Part shown: piece after piece, positions 25,415 to 39,500 of the stretch | Position numbering within the stretch: position 1 is the first letter of the stretch | Layout: every line of letters begins with the position of its first letter | Assembly (NCBI GenBank): GCA_943736015.1 | Contig: OX031065.1 | Span: forward strand, 51,376,992-51,440,991 | Direction of reading: 5' to 3' | Length of the DNA stretch: 64,000 bases | Origin: Tridacna crocea | Taxonomy: Eukaryota; Mollusca; Bivalvia; Cardiida; Cardiidae | Made by a program: the position numbers and the translations under genes | The notes under the pieces: generated by a model | What the model was told of the DNA's origin: nothing | Databases searched by the model: none | What the model saw: the letters and a program-made list of their open reading frames with translations, nothing else

Positions 25415-26001
25415 GGGTCGTATTAAGTTATGGCCTTGCTGTCCATCAGTCTGTCCGTCCATCGGTTAGCAATTTCTTGTGCGCGCAACTCCTGATACAG
25501 TTTTCATTGGAATTAATGCAAACATTCCACAGTGAATCTCTATGATGTGTAGTTGTGCATTTGACTTTAAAAATTTGGATATCTTCAGGCGTTCTAAATT
25601 TTAAACTGTTCCACTGACATGCCCTTTCGGGCGTATATTCACTGCTGTGCGAAACTTTTGATTACAATGTTTTCTACCCATTTAAGGATAAAATGAATAA
25701 CATTTGTTTTGTGGTCTGAAAATGCTTTCATTGTGGATGTTGGATGATAGAGTGCCAAATAAACCCTGCAGACTTTTTAAAGTATCTAGATGTTTGTATG
25801 TTTTGTGCAGTCTGATTTTGATCTACAATGGCTGCAGCTTCAACAGTTGTTGAAGGCGCTTTAAGGACTGAAAGTCATTATACCCCCGCAAAACAAATCT
25901 ATTCGGCAGTATACTGAATCAGCCTGTCTGTCCGTGTGTGTGTCAGTCTGTGTACAAAATACTAACGATTGCCTGTTTCTGTCAAAGCGCTGGCAGGGGT
26001 A

Positions 26002-26231
26002 TTAACTCTTTACCAAACGACAAATTTATAGACTGGTCCAAATTAAAAGAAATTGCACACGACAAAAAAAAATGTGGCTCAAAAATAAAAATTTGGTTTA
26101 GAAAGGGTAGAAAACATAGTGGGAAAAGGAGAAAATGCTGGTTACCAGCATTTTCTCCTTTTCCTACAAAGTTTTCAAAAGGCTTCTTTTTCATTGTCGT
26201 TAAAAGTCGGGATTGTGTGGTAAAGAGTTAA
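26002..26231 (-). repeat. TTAA-palindrome MITE, complete
   Basis: TTAA at both ends, perfect hairpin apart from CCTACAAAG in the right arm. Confidence 0.9.
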
Positions 26232-26682
26232 GTCACATTTAGTGACAGCTCTGTTTTTTGTTACAATGATTTTAGCGCTGTAGAAAAGACAAAACTATAT
26301 AGCTTATGTATGTTTCTTTGTACTTGGAGTGATTTAATCCAATTAACTTAGTGATTAATAACCCTTTGCCTACTGTAAATATTCATCCACTCTTGGGGCC
26401 AAAGGAAAACATAAATGAAGGCAAGGATTACACAATGGATTGAATAATGTCACTCTTTTGCCACACTGTTTTCTTGTCTGTTTGTGCATTTCAGTGTTAT
26501 CTTGTCATTCTTTTGCTTTGTTTGACAGATGTATTTTATCATGTTTGGAATATATCTAAACGTTAAAGTGTTGTAGTGGCGTAATGCAAGTGAAATAATG
26601 GGGCCAAAATCTTAATCCAAATTCCTTTCCTTGTACATGGCTTGGAGTTGATCCAAGGGTACAGAAACAGTATTTTCTGGTT

Positions 26683-26911
26683 TTAACTCTTTACCACGTG
26701 ACAAAACTTTAGACTTGTCCAAATTGGAAGCATTTGCAGACGACAAAATAAATGTGACTCAAAAATGAAATTTGTTTTGAGAAGGGTAGAAAACATTGTG
26801 GGAAAAGGAGAAAATGCTGGTTACTAGCATTTTTCTCCATTTCATGCAATGTTTTCAGGAAGCTTCTTTCTTAGGATTGTTAAAAGATGGGATTGTATGG
26901 TAAAGAGTTAA
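26683..26911 (-). repeat. TTAA-palindrome MITE, complete
   Basis: Shares TTAA 26908-26911 with the following inverted copy. Confidence 0.88.
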
Positions 26912-27139
26912 TCCTTTACTAAACAATCTTGGGTTTTCATGACCCTGAGGAAGAAACCCTCTGAATATATTGTGGGAAAAGGAGAAAAATGCTGGTAAAA
27001 CCAACATTTTCTCCTTTTCCCGTGGTGTTTTATTTCCTCCCAAAAACAAATTTCATGTTTTCAGATAGGTTTTCTGTGTCGTCTGCAAACCCTTTTAATT
27101 TGGACGATGTCTATAATTTTGTCTTTTGGTAAAGATTTA
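26908..27139 (+). repeat. TTAA-palindrome MITE
   Basis: Abuts the previous copy; the right end is mutated (GGTAAAGATTTAG). Confidence 0.85.
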
Positions 27140-27292
27140 GGTACTACACAAACAAGCAAACGAAATAGCATTTTCTCATTGTTTCAAAAAGTCTACTTTT
27201 TCAAGGTAGTTAAAACACAGGGTCAATAGTCAGTGGTTAACCATTTACCAGCAAACAGGCCTATTTTTCATTGACCAAGAGAAAGAAGCTTT

Positions 27293-27490
27293 TTAACCCA
27301 TTATCACGCAATCCCTACTTTTGGATACAGAAGCCTCTAGAAAACATTGTGGGAAAAGGAGAAAATGTTGATAACCAGCATTTTCTCCTTTTCCCACCAT
27401 GTTTTTTACCCTTCACAGAACAAATTTAAAACGTTTAGTAACTTTTATTTTGTCATCTGCAAATGCTTTAGATTTGGACAAGCCTAAAAT
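27293..27490 (+). repeat. TTAA-palindrome MITE, right end lost
   Basis: TTAACCCATTATCACGCAATC start; the copy stops at AAGCCTAAAAT. Confidence 0.8.
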
Positions 27491-27600
27491 AGCCATTTCT
27501 AGTGCAAGAGGCACCTATGAAAATTTCTGCATATTTTGAAGATTGAGATCAGACTGTATAAAAGATGTAGTCTACACGGCATTTAGATTGTCAAACCAGC

Positions 27601-27831
27601 TTAACCCTTTACCACACATTGACGACTTTTAACACCCCTGAAAGAGAAAGCTTTTGAAAACATTGTGGGAAAAGGAGAAAATGCTGGTAACCAGCATTTT
27701 CTCCTTTTCTCACAATGTTTTTCTACCTAGATGGAAACAAATTTAAATTTTTTGAGTTAAGTTTATGTTGTAGTCTGCAAATGCTTTCAATTTGGACCAG
27801 TCTGAAATTTTGTCGTTTGGTAAAGGGTTAA
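27601..27831 (+). repeat. TTAA-palindrome MITE, complete
   Basis: Starts TTAACCCTTTACCACACATT and ends GGTAAAGGGTTAA; a good reference copy at about 231 bp. Confidence 0.92.
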
Positions 27832-27984
27832 AGCTGAAATAATTACTTTTCTTTTCCTGTGACTGAATTTGTTTCTGTGTTTACCCTAGCCTTCAGTTGG
27901 ACAAGAAAAATAAAACGATAGGATAACATGTTTCAACAGAATCTTTATTATCCCTCTGTGTTAGATCACATTCTCTTAACCCAC

Positions 27985-28214
27985 TTAACTCATTACCACA
28001 CAATCCCTACTTTTGACGCCCCTGAGAAAGAAGCCTTTAGAAAATATTGTGGGAAAAGGAGAAAATGCTGGTAACCAGCATTTTCTCCTTTTCCCACAAT
28101 GTTTTCTACCCTTCACAAAACAAATTTCAAATTTTCAGTCACTTTTATTTTGTCATCTGCAAATGCTTTCAATTTGGACAAATCTAAAATTTTGTCGTCT
28201 GGTATTGAGTTTAA
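27985..28214 (+). repeat. TTAA-palindrome MITE, complete
   Basis: Perfect core; right end GGTATTGAGTTTAA. Confidence 0.9.
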
Positions 28215-28437
28215 GACAGAAATGTACATATATTTACACACTTACACACATGTGTCCCATCAACCAAAAAGGAACCATCCGGGAAATGTGAAAAGTGTCG
28301 ACCCTGGTCAGACTGTACAGACTGCGCAGGCTGACCAGGGTCGACACTTTTCTCTTTTATGATATTTTCTGCATGAAAAGTGGTCATTCTACCATACTAT
28401 ACAATCATTTTTTAACTATCATCTTAAATTAACCTGC

Positions 28438-28443
28438 TTTATT
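28438..28443 (-). promoter_or_regulatory. Candidate polyadenylation signal of the 613-residue gene
   Basis: AATAAA on the minus strand, about 290 bases after the TGA at 28734-28736. Plausible by distance, not proven. Confidence 0.4.
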
Positions 28444-28599
28444 TTTGATTTGTATAATCTAATTGGTTCACAGAATTCCCAGATTGTTCCTTTTTGCATG
28501 ACGGTCACATTATATCTATTAAAGATTAATTACATTTTACTTAACTTTTTATAAGGTAATGTAACTTGATTTAAGTTCTTAAAATTTCAGGCAACTGAA

Positions 28600-28689
28600 A
28601 AAAAACATCTCTCCTTTTCCCATAGTGTTTTCAAAAGACTTTTACAGCAGACACGTAAAAACCTGAGGGCTTGTTTGGGAAAGGGTTAA
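28600..28689 (-). repeat. TTAA-palindrome MITE, variant fragment
   Basis: Right part of the variant subfamily (TTTACAGCAGACACGTAAAA, then GGAAAGGGTTAA). It lies in the likely 3' untranslated region of the next gene. Confidence 0.7.
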
Positions 28690-28733
28690 GAATTGTTGGT
28701 CAAAATAATCTAAGGAAAAACATTCAGTTAACA

Positions 28734-30520
28734 TCATGATTCCTGTTCCAGTTGTTTTGTGGGTGAAGCCCATGCTCGAGATGGATAGTGTTGCACCCCA
28801 GAGTCTTCATCTTCTAATAAGTGACCCCCTTCACCCATCTCTTGTTGCTGTAATTTCTCCACTTCTTGCTGTTCATAGCGAGTCCTTTGTCGCATTAATT
28901 CTTCGACCACCCGCCTCATTTTGAAAGTAGGGGTATGTCGAAGAGCTCGACTTGCAGAGTGTATTGGTATTGGTGGATTTTGTTCACTCTGAACCAGTAT
29001 ACCTGTAAGCTGTTGTAACAGTAAATCATTAGCACTGTACTTTTTACCAATTTCGCCGTTTTTCATGTTGACGCTAATAAGCTCCCATAGGTTTCTCTTC
29101 TTCGGCTTCTCCATTGTTGCAGACTTAGGTTTTTCAACAACCTCTACAATTTTAACTTTCTCTTTCTTTTCTTTATCCTCTTTCTCTTTCCCAGGTTGGT
29201 ATCCCCAGACTTTGTCATGCTCCACTGGTTTTGAGAAAACCCCTAGAATGTAGGAAGCTTTTTTAGCATTGTCTTTTAATGCTTGCTTTTCATTTTCAGT
29301 TTGTTTTTTCTCAGGCTTTTCTTCCTTTTTCTCTTCTTTCTTCTCTACTTTTTGTTTCGGAATGTTGCCAAGAAAACTGTCTATTTTCTCTTTCAGTTCT
29401 TTTGTTTCCTTAATCATTTGTTCTTCAGTTGGAGGTTTAAGACTCTGAGGTCTAGACGGAAGAGGAAGCTCTCCACTCATTGTGGTATAAACAGTCCTAG
29501 GTGTTGTTGAGCCTGTAATTGCACTCTTATTCTCACAACTTTGTGACTTATCACCAAAAAACAGTGCACGTAAATCTACCTTTTCTGTAAACCCATAGTC
29601 ATCATCATCTGAGTCACTATTATAGGCATCACTGTAAGTTCTGGGCTTTCTTGTCATCCCAGAATGAAAAGTTTTGGATCTCTGTAGTTTATTAGGGGTA
29701 GATTGTCTAAAGGGAGGGGGTTCTTCCACTTGAAATTTAACATGTGATTTGGCCTGATGGGAGGTAGTTGCTACACTGGGTGTAGTGATATCAGGTAGCT
29801 TTGCTCCGTCTGGTACATCAACTACTGTTGGCAGTTTGGAGTTAGACATTTTTGGCTCTCCTGCTGAAGGTTTGGCTGTTGGTGGAGCTGACTTAGAGCC
29901 TCTTCGGGCAAACCGATCATAAACCTTGGTTGTTGGGGGTTCTGGGGAGGCAATTTCTACGTTTGTTGACATGGTTTGTGCCGTAGGGGCGCGCTCAAAT
30001 GTGTGTGCTGTGTGGGATCGCTCTCTCTGTTCCTGCTTCTTGTTGAAAGTGTGATTTGCCATTGCTTGGCGGGCTTTCCGAATGAATGGTTTTGAATTAT
30101 GGTCCCTAGTTATGTTTCCCCTAAGTGGGTATTGTAACTTTTTATTGAGGTAGAAAGATTCCTCTGATGACACCCCAAGTCTTTTGGCACTGATGGAAAT
30201 CTGATGATGGTCATAAGAAAAATCTTTACTTGGCAAAAGTCTTTGTTGCATGGCAAGATCATTTTTACGTTTATGTATGTCCATGACCTTGACCTGATAG
30301 CGAAGGTTACTGGTATCCATGTGAAGGTTACGTAGACTGTGTGTCCGCTGTTTTTCAAGATGACTGGTTTCTGTTCTGAGGTGATGTTCACAGACATTGT
30401 TACGAACAGAAGTGAGCCTTTCTGTAAGAGAAACTTTTTTCACACTGTCCAAGGCCTCTGTATGTAACTCCTGATATGGATTAGAGACTATCTGCTCTGA
30501 ATCCATGATGAAGTAGTTCC
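28734..30520 (-). CDS. Main exon of the uncharacterised 613-residue protein
   Basis: 1,787 coding bases with no stop in a region where other frames break often, acceptor TTATCTTTTTCAG at its 5' edge, TGA at 28734-28736. It is by far the longest open frame in the window and is free of repeats, which supports it being under selection. Confidence 0.88.
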
Positions 30521-33500
30521 CTGAAAAAGATAACAAGGAGTTTAACAAGTCCTTAACTGTTTGTCAGGTAAAAAAAATGTAGACCAGTCCATAAATTTTC
30601 ATGATCAAAAGACAGGATAGTCTTTAAAGGATCCTAAATCTATGGAAGGTAGTTTTTTGTCACTATTGTGTCACTTTTTAAACAATTTTTTCCTAAAGCC
30701 ACCTTAGAGATGAGTGAACACTAGATTAACTTGTTACCACACAAGAAAGTAAAATTTTTAGACTGGTCCAAATTGAAAACATTTGCAGACAACAAAATAA
30801 ATGTGACTGAAAAATTGAAATTTTGTTTTCGAGGGGTAGAAAACATTGTGGGAAAGGGAGAAAATGCTGGTTACCAGCATTTTCTCCTTTTCCCTCAATG
30901 TTTTCAAAAGGCTTCTTTCTCAGGGTCGTTAAAAGTCGGGATTGTGTGGTAAAGAGTTAATGGTGTAGAAGGTTAAAATGAGAATCCCGTTATATATGCC
31001 ATTTGACTTATTATTGTTTGTTTTTTCTATGAAAGAAACTTTAAAATATACCATTTTAAAGAAACTGTTAGATAGCTCTTTATAAAAAAGGTTAGTCAAA
31101 TTTTCTTTGATTGTAAACTTGTCAGAATTTATATGTCGAAAACATGATAGATTGTCTTACTTTTTCAAACTTTTTAATGTTTTTGACACTTCCCCAAGAG
31201 TTTTGACAAGTTAAAAGAACTTGATTATCAAAAAGGGTGACATGGCTCAGTCAGTGAAAGCTTTTGCAGACGACAAATTATATGTTACTCAAAACTTATT
31301 TGTTGTCTTTCACAAGGTAGAAACATTGTGGAAAAAGGAGAAAATGCCAAATGCCAAAACCCATCCACTCAGGCTTGTTAAAGTTTTGATTGTGTGGTAT
31401 AGGGGGAACGCATACTTTTTAGAGATATATTGTCCCCTAGTAAAACTAATTACCATAGGGGCCCGTAGTTTTACTCCTGGCACCCATAGACTATATAGTA
31501 TAATCAAGGTATTTAACTCCATTCAGCCAATTACTCGCCCTGATTAGAATAAAAAAGCAATGTATCTTTTCTTATACTAACAGTTATTGTCCTTATTCTT
31601 TCGACAGTTGAGAGCTAAAACATGATTGTATTCTATAACTTGCAACACGCGAAAAGGGTCATTCGGACATTTGTGTAAAGTGTCGTCTCGGATCACCCTG
31701 CACGGACGGCGCAGGCTAATCCGAGACAGCATTTTATGACTGCATTAGATTTTGTACAACAGTAGACTTGCATTAAACAGAAAATTTCATAAAAACAGAA
31801 AGTGTTGTTTTGGATTAGCCTGTGCGAACTGCGCAGACTGATCCGAAACGACACTTTACGCCAATGTATGAATGTCCCTTTTTGCGCGTTGCCAGCCATA
31901 TCGTCTATGGCTGACAGGAGTCAAACTAGGGACCCCTTTGAGTAAAACTAGAATTGATATTACAACAGTGAACTAATATTACACTTAACTCATTACCAAA
32001 TGATAAAATTTTAGGTTTGTCCAAATTGAAAGCATTTGCAGACAACAAAAATAAAAGTGATTTAAAATTTAGAATTTGTTTTGTGAAGGGTACAAAACAT
32101 TGTGAGAAAAGGAGAAAATGCTGGTTACCAGCATTTTCTCCTTTTCCCATAATGTTTTCCAAAGGCTTGTTTCTCAGGGTCATCAAAAGTAGGGATTGTG
32201 TTGTAATGGGTTAAATAATGTTGATATTAAAAAAAATAGTGAACAATCAATTGTGACAAAATCATATACATGTATTATAATGTCGTGAAATTATGCCAAT
32301 GTGCTGCCAAAAACTCCAAGACTGATTATTGTGGTGCTAAAATTACAACAATTATTAACATTGATAGACGCCTCTCAGGACAATCTTATTTTATTTTACA
32401 ACAGGAAGAAGCCATCTGAAACATTATGGGAAAAGGAGAAAAAGTTGGTTATCAGCATTTCTCCTTCCGTTACAATGTTCTAGACATATTGAAATACAAA
32501 TGCAATAATTATAGCTACATGTACATTTTGTTCATTTCTGTAAGATCTAATGCATGTCTAGCATTTTGCCTGTTATGGAGTCGAACTGTTGCATTCCAAG
32601 TAAAGGAAATAGATATTTTCAGTCATAAGAAAAGACTACGATACACTGAAGGAGCTAGGTGAATTTGATCGGAAAATCTGACAAAATTATCATGTGATCT
32701 AGATGTGATTAAAACACCCAAGTGATAAAAAAACAGATCTTGAGTAAAAACACTCTGATTTAAGCAATGGTACCGCACACACCAACTTGTTTGAGAGCCA
32801 TGGTGCCCCTCAAGTTTTGTTCAATGCAAAACCGTATTGACTCTTAAGGCTGGTGTAAATCTGTGTAAAAGTGTAAAAAAGAAAACAATAACATGTCAGC
32901 CATATTGTTTACAATTATCAAAACTACCCATTAACCCATTACCACACAATCCCTACTTTTGACGACCCTGAGAAAGAAGTCTTAAGAAAACATTGTGGGA
33001 AAAGGAGAAAATGCTGGTAACCAGCATTTTCTCCTTTTCCCACAATGTTGTTTACCCTTCACAAAACAAATTTCAAATTTTCAGACGCTTTTATTTTGTC
33101 GTCTGCAAATGCTTTCAATTTGGACCAGTCTTTTGGTAAAGAATTAACTATGCTTGTTTCTACCCATATATAAACTGTAATATAAATGTAGCACTGTGTG
33201 ATTCTTAGAAATGAAAGACAGAGAAATATTAGACCAAGTTGTACCAGTTTAAGATTTACTGGTGGTTTTGGCAAGGATTTGTAAAAAAAAACAAGTGAAA
33301 AACAACATGAATGCTAGATCAGACTTCTTTTCTGTAGAGTGATGTCTGATCAATTGTTCTCTCAGCAAAAAACACAAAATGAAGTGTCTTTTCTATGACA
33401 AAACTAGTTGCAAAGAAGAGGGAATTAAATCTGATGGCTTACCAGTAAAATCTGCATCCCATTTTAAAGAACTGGTCTCAGTTATAGATTGTTCGTTCAA

Positions 33501-36500
33501 AATTTGTGTCACAGGCATTTTTGTTTTTTTGCAAAAAAAAAAAAATTGTCTCAAGTTATTTTTCACAAACTTCACTAGTATGGTACTTTTATAAAGTTAT
33601 TGTCCCAGATTTGTCCCAGTATAAGAATCCTCTACATTTCCATTTCACGTGATTGTTTGTATTTTCCACAATATCCAGAAGTCTTTCTGTAACTTTTATG
33701 TTACTGTCCTAAAGATTCGTCTTCAAAGATGTTTCAAGGCTAAAATAGTAGTTATTGATATCTACCTTGGTATACTCGTATTTTTTAGCACTTTTACTAA
33801 ATCACAAGTTGACTAAATTTTAGACTTGTTCATATTTAAAGCATTAAACAAATTATAATACAGGTCAAAATGATTTCACTTTGCAAGAGTAGAAAGTGCT
33901 TTCAGAAAAGGAACATGTACTGATTATCAGCATTTTCTCCTGATTATCAGCACTTTCTCCTTTGTCCACAGTTCTTTCAATATCTTTCTTCCTTTGGGTT
34001 ATGTGTGAATGTCTTTTACAAAGCAATAAAGTGGGGAAATGCATCCCTTCCAAAACTGCTCACAAACTTGTTCTTTCACTTACAAGAAATGCATTTATAA
34101 ACTATTCCATGAAAATAATTTAATGAGATGTTCCACTATTATTACCCATATTTAAGAGCCCAAGTATCCAGAATACAATAATTATTTGAGTCCTCTTGAT
34201 GTTAGAATAAAAAAAAAGTTTACGGTTTTTGCATGAATCAGTCTAAAACATTGTCCTCCATTTCCTTTACAAATGAGATACCCCCTAAAGTTACACCTAA
34301 AGAATCCATGTATTGTTAGGAAAAAATTACAGCTATACTATGTGATATAAAATTACATTATAATTTTAAATGGCATCTGATTTGAAATTCAAATTAACAG
34401 ATATCAGTATCTATCAGGTTGTTACAAACAGCAGTCAGTGCCAAATACTAAGCTGTTAGTTTTGTATTCCGTTTGTAAATAATAGGCAACTATAAAATTT
34501 GTAAATTCTTTCCTAAGCATTACCATATAACCTTTAAAAAGGCACCACCTTTTGAATGCAGTCAAGTTTTTATGATTGTATTTAACTCATTACCAAACGA
34601 CAAAACTTTAGGTATGTCCAAATCGAAAGCATTTGCAGACAACAAAATAATAGTGATTGAAAATTTGAAATTTGTTTTGTGAAGAGTAGAAAACATTGTG
34701 AGAAAAGGAGAAAATGCTGGTTACCAGCATTTTCTCCTTTTCCCACAATGTTTTCTAAAGGCTTCTTTCTCAGGGTTGTCAAAAGTAGGGATTGTGTGGT
34801 AATTTATTAACAAAATGCCTGTGGAGTTTCCCACATACATAGCATGACCTATTTGCAATCTAATTTAATAATATGTTTTACACTATATGGAACAAAATAA
34901 TTATGTGTAGAATACTCAAATCTTCTCTCAAATTTTATTTTATGAGATGGCTCCCAAACACTTGTTGGAAAAATATTCTTGCTTAGCATCAAATATTTTC
35001 TAGAACATTCTCAGCTGGAGTTTATTTCATAAACTTGTAAAACAATTTATTTCATTTTTAAAATGTTTTACAACAAATAAGTAAAGTGAACATTATTTCT
35101 ACCCTATCAAAGACAATTTTGTCATTTGGGCCACCTTCAATTTGTTGTCTACAAAATGCTTTCAAGATGGAGCAGTCTAAAATTTTGTCCTTTTGTAACA
35201 AGTTAGAAGATGATATTACATGTAAAAATTTATAATGATAATATTATATTGAAATTTAAAAAAAAGAGAGAACTTGGTGTTAAAGATTTCTAACAACAAC
35301 TGTATCAGAGCTATTAAAAAACAAAATCAGTGCAGTAATTAGAGAGTTTATGGTACATTTTAGTTAACTGCTAATCCTATTTGGATTAAGTATGAATAAT
35401 AAAGAGATTAACAATGCTTTAAATCTGACTGTACTGTGAAGTAAGACCATGCAATTTTATTTATAATACGAAGCTAGTTTTGCTTTACGCTAATCTTAGA
35501 GACAGATTTATGTAATAAATATTTGGTAATATTAGTATCAGAAATTCAGATGTATAGTCTACTTTCATGCCGATTCTAAAGGCTCATCTGCTGCCAGTTG
35601 GTTTCATAATGCAAAGAGTAACTAAGATAACTCATTACCAGACGACAATATTTTAGGCTTGTCCAAACCCAAAGCATTTGCGAACAACAAAATAAAAATG
35701 ACTGAAAAAATGAAATTTGTTTTGTGAAGGGAAGAAAACACTGTGGGAAAAGGAGAAAATGCTGGTTACCAGCATTTTCTCCTTTTCCCGCAATGTTTTC
35801 AAAAGGCTTCTTTCACAGGGTCTTTAAAAGTTGGGATTGTGTGGTAAAGGATTAATTATTATAAAATGTAACTAGTGTCAAGATGATGTGAATGTGCTAT
35901 GGTCAAACATTATGACTTTTTTTCTCCATGAGACTAAGGTTACCTACAACCCCAAATATTGTCCAAAAGTTACAACAGTTCGACTGTTAACTCTTTACCT
36001 CAAAATACTAATTTCTGACAACCCTGAGAAAGAAAGCCTTTTAAAACATTGTGGGAAAGGAGAAAATGCTGGTAATCAGCATTTTCTCCTTTTCCCATTC
36101 TTTAAATATATTCTCCTCCTAAAGCACTGGGCCACTAATGGACCAAACATGGCTGGAATGTTTCTTTGGAGATCCTGTATAAAAGTTGTTCACAGAATAT
36201 GATTCCAATTAAAACTTTGGTTGCCATGGCAACCAAATGGTATTTTCTAAGAAATTCTTTAAAAATCTTCCTTCTGAAACCACTGGTTAGATCTTGAAAT
36301 AATTCAAATAAATCAATTTTCAAGTTCTGATTCACATTTATTTTGTTGTCTGCAAATGCCTTCAATTGGGATACGGGAGTCCGAAATGTCGTCGTTTGGT
36401 AAAGAGTTAAAATGCATTTGGATTTTAATCATGCTATTTGAAATTATTGATGTATTGTGAAAATGACATTTTGTCTTTGTACATTCAGTCAAAATGTTTC

Positions 36501-39500
36501 TTGCTGGCAGAAAAATTAATTTTAAAACCACACATGAAGTAAACGGGAAGATAGAGTAATATGGCTACTTTTGACCGACATTTAAAATAGATTTTCTTGC
36601 CGTCAACTGTCACATTATACTGACTGTACTGAGTAACAGGTTATCATCTTCATGCAGCCACAACATTATGTTCAGATAATGAACCCAAAATATTGCTGTA
36701 GCAAAGTAATATTCAGAGGGTGTGCGGTAAAAATGTCAGAGGTAAAAAGGCCATAGGAAAAAATGTCATAGGTAAAAATCTCAGAGTCAAAGTTGTAAAT
36801 ATGCCATAGGTAATAATGTCATAGGTAAAAATGTCAGAGATACTAAGTATATGATATGAAAAAAAAAAACCCATTCTTTGTAGATTTGATAATATACCAG
36901 TTGTCCAATACATTTATTTACTGTATTATTTATTTATTTACCTTCATTGTATCCATACTATACTGTGAAATAATTTTCTATTTCATTCAGCAATGATAAC
37001 ATTACATGTTGCCGATTTAACCCTTAAACATTTGTGAAAAAGTATCTTTGACAATAGTATGCGATCTTAGTTCTTCTGTTAGTCCATATACCAATCTTGA
37101 TTTTGACTGACTGGTATCACAGATGATTCAGAGGCCAGAAATAAGTGAAGCCCAACTGGATTTCAAACTTTCTAAGCCTTGACCAACAGAGCTAATCCCA
37201 TATATTCATACCATGATAAATACATCTGACTTTTTTACCGTGGGATTGTATGGGAAAACGTTAATTGCAGTATTTTTCGAAATCAATCAGTTTGAGACTG
37301 TAGAAAAGTAGGTCTATTTGGCCCACTGGATTAAGGTGTTAATCCTTTTGCAGTAAATCTGGAATATTTAACCCATTACCACACAATCCCTACTTTTGAC
37401 AATTCTGAGAAAGAAGCCTTTAGAAAACATTGTGTGAAAAGGAGAAAATGCTGGTTACCAGCATTTTCTCCTTTTCCCACAATGTTTTCTACCCTTGTCA
37501 AAACAAATCTCAAATTTTTCAGTCACTTTAATTTTGTTGTCTGCAAATGCATTTGATTTCGACAAGCCTGAAATATTGTCGTTTGGTAATGAGTTAACCA
37601 GCCTGCCAAAGAAAACACAACAGGAAAAGGACAAAACACTATTTACCAGCATTTTCTCCTTTCTCCACCATGTTTTCCACCACTCCAATGAAATGTCATT
37701 TTAGCTACTTCTCTTGCGTCCTCTATAAATTTTCTCAATATAGACTGGTCCGAAAATTTTGTCGTCTGGTAAAGAATTAACTCTTTACTAAACAATATAA
37801 TTTGTGACTTGTCCAAATTGTAAGTAGATCTATTAAATAATGAGTCTCGGAATTTGAAGTTTATGGAGGGGTAGAAAAAATTGTGAGAAAAGGAGAAAAT
37901 GCTGGTTGCCAGCATTTCTTTCCTTTTCCCACCATGTTTTCAAAATTTTTCTTTGTTAGGGTCAGTCAAACTCGGGCTTGTATGTGAAAGGTTAAGCTGA
38001 CTGTATAGCCACAAAATACTTGTGAGAAAATTCACACTTTTTGTTTGAAAGTGTATTGAATAGTGACTTTATACTGCCTGCAGGCCAAAAGATTAGTCAT
38101 TTTGGTCTGTTGCCCAGATCAGATCAACATTAGATTGGTCAGTTCTGTGGTCAATTGACTTGACACAATGAAAACCAAGCTGCATCATTGGCAAATATTG
38201 TTGTAGGCCATTTACCACAGGACATGTTGTATCCTGTATGGCTCTTCTGAAGGACACAATTTTAGACTGGTCCAAATTGTGAGCATATGCAGATGATAGA
38301 ATGGTTCATATTATAAGATTTGTCTTCAAAATGGTAGCAACAAAGTTATAGCACAGAGAAATTTCTTCTTTTCCCACAGTGTTTTAAAAAGCATTCATGC
38401 AAAGGTTTTAAAACAGTAATGTAAAGGTATTTCTTTAGAAAATTTGTTATAGAAATTGAAAATGATAGTATTATTACAGTAGATACCCCCCTTTATACAC
38501 ACTAATATTGTATTCTCATCCTAAGTTGGTTTCTGGTAGAAAAATGAATTTTAAATCTGGTAAAAAGTTCCAGTGTCTATCTTAATTTTATTATTTACCT
38601 GGTATTAGAATCATGTTACAAGATAAAAAGCACATCTGAAGGTAGTAATAAGCAAATTATGACTATATAATATTATAACATTTCTATGCATCAAGAAGGA
38701 AAGATTATTAGATTGCTGAAGGCAGCACACACATTTTTTTCCCTATCACAACCTGTTTAACTCTTTACCACACGAAATTTTAGACTGGTCCAAATTGAAA
38801 GCATTTGCAGACGACAAAATAAAAGTGACAGAAAGTTTGAAATTTGTTTTGTGAAAAGTAGAAAACATTGTGGGAAAAGGAGAAAATGCTGGTTACCAGC
38901 ATTTTCTCCTTTTCCCGCAATGTTTTCTAAAGGCTTCTTTCTTAGGGATGTCAAAAGTAGGGATTGTGTGGTAATGGGTTAAACGACTCTGAAGACAAGG
39001 GCTTTTGAAAATATTATATTAAAATGAAGAATTACTGTGTTACAGGATTTTCTCCTTTTTCCACAATGTTTTCTTTCTTTTCTGAAGTGGCCATAAATTC
39101 CATAATTCGCACCACGTTTGATTTGTTGTCAGTGAATGCTGTTAAAAACTTTCTTAGTTGCAGGAGTCAAGTCTAGGTACTTAACCCTTTCCAACATTAT
39201 CTCCAGTTTTAGCGATCAAGGGAAAGAAACCTGTTAACAATTTGTGGAAAAAGGAGCAAATTTCCTAACCAGCATTTTTCCACAATTTTTTCAACCTCTC
39301 GTAGACAAATTCGATAATTTGAGTTACATTTATCATTTTTTGTTACATGCAAATGCTTACAATTTTGAGAATTCAACAGTTTGCTTTTATGGTAAAGAGT
39401 TAAAGCAGATGAAATGACAGTAAAAGTTGTCAAAGCCTGAATCTGACCAGAATCTCTGTCAATTCTTTGCCTAACAACTAGGGCTGATGCAAAATTTTGA

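Noticed and set aside
38093-38275. Minus-strand exon-like piece after TCCTTCAG
   Set aside because: It overlaps a decayed MITE and has no convincing donor or family match.
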